Shown: positions 61,241 to 64,000 of the stretch, in pieces
Layout of the letters: every line of letters begins with the position of its first letter
How positions within the stretch are numbered: position 1 is the first letter of the stretch
Source: Pseudomonas sp. Irchel s3f7
Lineage (GTDB): Bacteria > Pseudomonadota > Gammaproteobacteria > Pseudomonadales > Pseudomonadaceae
DNA: 64,000 nt
Assembly: GCF_900187615.1 (NCBI RefSeq)
Contig: NZ_FYDO01000011.1
Coordinates: 1-64,000, forward strand
Direction: 5' to 3'
The notes under the pieces: generated by a model
What the model was told of the DNA's origin: nothing
The model's database searches: none
The model's input: the letters and a program-made list of their open reading frames with translations, nothing else
Made by a program: the position numbers and the translations under genes

Positions 61241-64000
61241 ATGGAACTCAGCGATTGTCCAAAACTACGATGACCGCGATAAATAAAGCTGTCGCTGATT
61301 ATCAAGAGGGTCTGGCGCGCATTGACCGCGAGTTCGATGCCCTCTCCCACCGGATAGAACAATCGATTCTGGACTTGTCTGGCGATGCAGCGAACCATCG
61401 AAGCAAATTGAACGAAGAGGCAATGCAGCACCTCGCGTACGAAAGCAAGCAAGCGAGCGGCAACCGGGAAAAGAGGACATTGAATTGGCAATCGACCTTC
61501 GCTCGAGAATGGGAAAAAATCGCCGCTGAAACCGGACGTTGGGGTTTTCAGCTTCGCCGACAACAGCCCGCGTTTGTGGATTTCGGGCCAAATTGCCCTT
61601 TGATGGCATCGGATATTCCGACACATCTATCGTTTGGTTCGCATCGAGTTGCCTTTGAGGAACTCTCCTGCGTTGTCCCGCACACCCCTACATTCCCCCT
61701 CGCACGCGCCCTTGTCCTATCGGAGGACAACGCAGCACACAAGCACTTGATACATCAACTCCTGTTACGGTTACTGTCAGCCCTGCCGCCGGGCCGGTTG
61801 GAGTTAACGCTCATTGACCCTCTGCAATTGGGACAATCGATCGGACCGTTTCTGCCGCTTCTGAAAGTGCCGCAATTGGTGCCGCAACAACGCGTGCTGA
61901 CTCGCGCAGACGAAATCGAAGCAGCCCTTGGCAAACTGCAAGACGAGGTCGAGGAGCTGATTCAACATCGGTTCACCGACCAGTCACCCAACTGGTTAGA
62001 GTACAACGCGCACAACGTCGACAATCCCCTGCGTTACAAGGTCGTATTGCTTTTTGACGCTCCAGAACAACTTTCGGACAAGAGCCTCTGGTTCCTTGAG
62101 CGGCTCTGCGTGAACGGTCCACGCTGCGGTGTACTGCCCATCCTCGCGATTGACGGGCATCGCATGGAAGACCGGCGATATGAAAAATTTCGCACCACGC
62201 TGGAAACATCGACCATGGGCACTGACGCACTGTTGCGTGGTGCTGACTACGGATGCAACGGGCTGTCGTTGACCTACCAGCCAGAACAATGGCTCGCGCA
62301 AGACTTTTTGGCCGGATTCATCTCCACGGTTGCCGAGCATTACGCCGCGACGGCACGCTTGCGCAAATCAATGCCTGACCTCTGGACGAATTTCGGGAAA
62401 GGCGCGACCACCCGCAGCGGCTTCAGTATTCCAATCGGATGGACGTCCGTCGGTGAGCAGGTGCCACTGATCCTGGGTGCAACGACCTCCGAGCATCACG
62501 CACTGCTTGCAGGTAAAACGGGCTCTGGCAAGTCCAACCTGCTCCATGTGCTGATTCAAACGCTGTGCGAGAAATACTCGCCGGCAGAAGTTGATCTCTA
62601 CTTGCTGGATTACAAAGAATCTACGGAATTCAATATCTATGCAGACCCACCACTTCCTCACGCCCGTTTGGTCGCCACGGAAAGCGATCCCGAATACGGC
62701 GTAACGGTGCTGAGGCATCTCGTGGATGAGCTGGAAGAACGAGCGCGTATTTTCAAGAAAGCGGAAGTTCGTGATTTTGCTGAATACCGCGCGGCGAGCA
62801 GCGAGCGACTACCACGGATTCTTTTGGTCGTAGATGAGTTCCAGGTTCTCTTTGCAGGGCAGCGCCAGGTCGCAGAGGCGGCAGAACAACTGCTCTCACA
62901 GTTGTTAAAACAGGGCCGCTCATTCGGTATCCACATCCTGCTTGCGACGCAAACCCTGAAAGGCATTAATGCACTGTCAATCGCAAGCATAATTACCCAA
63001 CTGGGATGCCGTATCGCGCTGGCGTGCGGTCAGGAAGATTCCGCGATGATCCTCGGTGCAAACAACTGGGCGGCGGCTGAACTCAAGAGCCCTCCCGAGG
63101 GCATCATCAATAATGCCAACGGTGCGAAATCCGGCAATGTAAAGCTGCTGATTCCACTGGCAGAAAACACACTCTGCCGCGAACACATTGCAACATTGGC
63201 GGGATATGCGACACAGCATGGCATGGCCGGCAAGACGCGAATTTTCAGCGGAGCCAATCTGCCGCAGTTGCCTTCATCCAGTGAATATCAAACGATTTGC
63301 GGACAAGACGACACCCTGCTTTTAGGTGAGCGGCTGACATTCGATGCCCAAAGGCTGACGATCCCGCTCACCCGACGCTCAGCGTTCAATGTCCTGTTCA
63401 GCGGCTACAACGACCAAATTCACGACGGGTTGTTGGCCGCTACGCTTTGCAGCATTACGTTCCAAGACAGCTTCGATGAGATTGTCTATTTCAATGGGCG
63501 TGGTGTTGCACCAGGCGGTGGATTTTCCGCCGCAGCGCAGGCGCTCGGCGCACGTCTAAAGATGTTTGACGACATTGCCGCGCTACCACTGCAGGCGATA
63601 GCCGACGGTATCGGGACGCGCCGCGTCGCGTTGATCATCGATGGTCTCGACGCCGAGAAAGCACTTCATCCGTCATCCGCATTCAGAGCCCCCAAACCTG
63701 GTGACCCCCCTTCACCCGCTGACCTGCTGAAGCGCCTGGCTGAAGAAGGACCACGCAAGGGGATATTCGTATTTGCATTCGTTGACCGTTGGCAACGCTG
63801 CGCTGGTGCTTGCAAGGATCTCTTCGCATCTTTCGAGTTACGCGTGGCGTATTGCATGAACGAGGACGATGGGGGATCACTCGTGAGTGGTGGTATTGGC
63901 AAGTTCAAAGGCATCGAAAAGCCAAATCGCGCCGTTTTCGTCAACAGAATGACAAACGAAATCGCATGGTTCCGGCCCTACATTCAAAAGAACTCTCAAT
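61237..64000 (+). CDS. EssC/FtsK-like multi-domain ATPase (runs past the window)
   Basis: The frame is open from the ATG at 61237 to the window end (921 codons, no stop). Residues 1-120 are helical. About 150-390 resemble an FtsK/SpoIIIE domain without a P-loop. About 400-640 are a canonical domain with Walker A AGKTGSGKSNLLH (Lys432), LLDYKES and Walker B ILLVVDEFQVLF (Asp533, Glu534), then LLATQTLKG. From about 690 a third, degenerate domain starts (FNVLFSGYND). Tandem FtsK domains with one active are the hallmark of EssC/EccC, the motor of type VII secretion. No membrane segment is evident so far. Translation is coupled to the preceding gene. Confidence 0.82.
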   Translation, partial: MNGTQRLSKTTMTAINKAVADYQEGLARIDREFDALSHRIEQSILDLSGDAANHRSKLNEEAMQHLAYESKQASGNREKRTLNWQSTFAREWEKIAAETGRWGFQLRRQQPAFVDFGPNCPLMASDIPTHLSFGSHRVAFEELSCVVPHTPTFPLARALVLSEDNAAHKHLIHQLLLRLLSALPPGRLELTLIDPLQLGQSIGPFLPLLKVPQLVPQQRVLTRADEIEAALGKLQDEVEELIQHRFTDQSPNWLEYNAHNVDNPLRYKVVLLFDAPEQLSDKSLWFLERLCVNGPRCGVLPILAIDGHRMEDRRYEKFRTTLETSTMGTDALLRGADYGCNGLSLTYQPEQWLAQDFLAGFISTVAEHYAATARLRKSMPDLWTNFGKGATTRSGFSIPIGWTSVGEQVPLILGATTSEHHALLAGKTGSGKSNLLHVLIQTLCEKYSPAEVDLYLLDYKESTEFNIYADPPLPHARLVATESDPEYGVTVLRHLVDELEERARIFKKAEVRDFAEYRAASSERLPRILLVVDEFQVLFAGQRQVAEAAEQLLSQLLKQGRSFGIHILLATQTLKGINALSIASIITQLGCRIALACGQEDSAMILGANNWAAAELKSPPEGIINNANGAKSGNVKLLIPLAENTLCREHIATLAGYATQHGMAGKTRIFSGANLPQLPSSSEYQTICGQDDTLLLGERLTFDAQRLTIPLTRRSAFNVLFSGYNDQIHDGLLAATLCSITFQDSFDEIVYFNGRGVAPGGGFSAAAQALGARLKMFDDIAALPLQAIADGIGTRRVALIIDGLDAEKALHPSSAFRAPKPGDPPSPADLLKRLAEEGPRKGIFVFAFVDRWQRCAGACKDLFASFELRVAYCMNEDDGGSLVSGGIGKFKGIEKPNRAVFVNRMTNEIAWFRPYIQKNSQ

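Noticed and set aside
1-64000. CRISPR arrays
   Set aside because: No regularly spaced identical repeats of suitable length were seen on either strand. Repeats found were operator boxes, a REPIN-like pair and the two 95-bp copies.

Overview
The window looks like a chromosomal segment of a Pseudomonas species, probably of the P. fluorescens group. Supporting signs are the rRNA-operon leader at the left edge, a tRNA-Pro(GGG) 3' end, a pst phosphate locus, a carboxynorspermidine gene pair, a Pseudomonas-style ParA remnant and GC-rich coding DNA. I assigned everything by reading the sequence; no database search was run.

Layout. (1) Positions 1-262 carry the minus-strand leader of an rRNA operon with boxA and two tandem promoters; the 16S gene lies beyond the left edge. 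(2) About 0.9-24.9 kb is a large catabolic cluster: GMC oxidoreductases, a TIM-barrel epimerase, a GH3 hydrolase, a Gfo/Idh/MocA oxidoreductase, two TPP enzymes (one lacking the middle domain), a PotABCD-like ABC importer whose binding protein has a Tat signal, a linked tatA, a HisD-like dehydrogenase, a ThuA-like protein, an XRE-type and a LacI regulator, and two MFS carriers. Two putative operator families fit these regulators: helically phased TGACGC boxes and a GTTATACGTATAAC palindrome. The joint substrate is unknown, probably a polyol, cyclitol or keto-sugar. (3) 24.9-31.1 kb holds a diguanylate cyclase, a LysR-SDR-monooxygenase group and a serine hydrolase. (4) 31.1-42.3 kb starts with a REPIN-like repeat and an IS mosaic, then has a second catabolic cluster: a beta-keto acid cleavage enzyme, a hydratase, a dihydropyrimidinase, class V aminotransferases, a PuuE-like deacetylase, an RpiR regulator and a polar amino-acid ABC importer. 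It suggests use of a cyclic ureide or amino compound. (5) 42.6-49.0 kb is phosphate-related: PPK2 diverges from pstSCAB, followed by an unusual Fic-like/HAD pair. (6) 49.3-54.6 kb carries the carboxynorspermidine genes, a small zinc-ribbon protein, an ArsC-like phosphatase and a decayed ParA gene.

(7) From 54.6 kb a genomic island begins. A 45-bp copy of the 3' end of tRNA-Pro(GGG) is followed by a tyrosine integrase, two small proteins, a WYL regulator and a tightly packed operon. That operon encodes a TerY-like VWA protein, a WXG100-like protein, a coiled-coil protein with a PD-(D/E)XK-like C-terminal domain, two small acidic proteins and a large EssC/FtsK-like ATPase that runs off the window. 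It resembles a minimal type VII (ESX-like) machine in a Gram-negative host, with a WYL regulator of the kind seen beside anti-phage systems. This is the best candidate for an undescribed system here.
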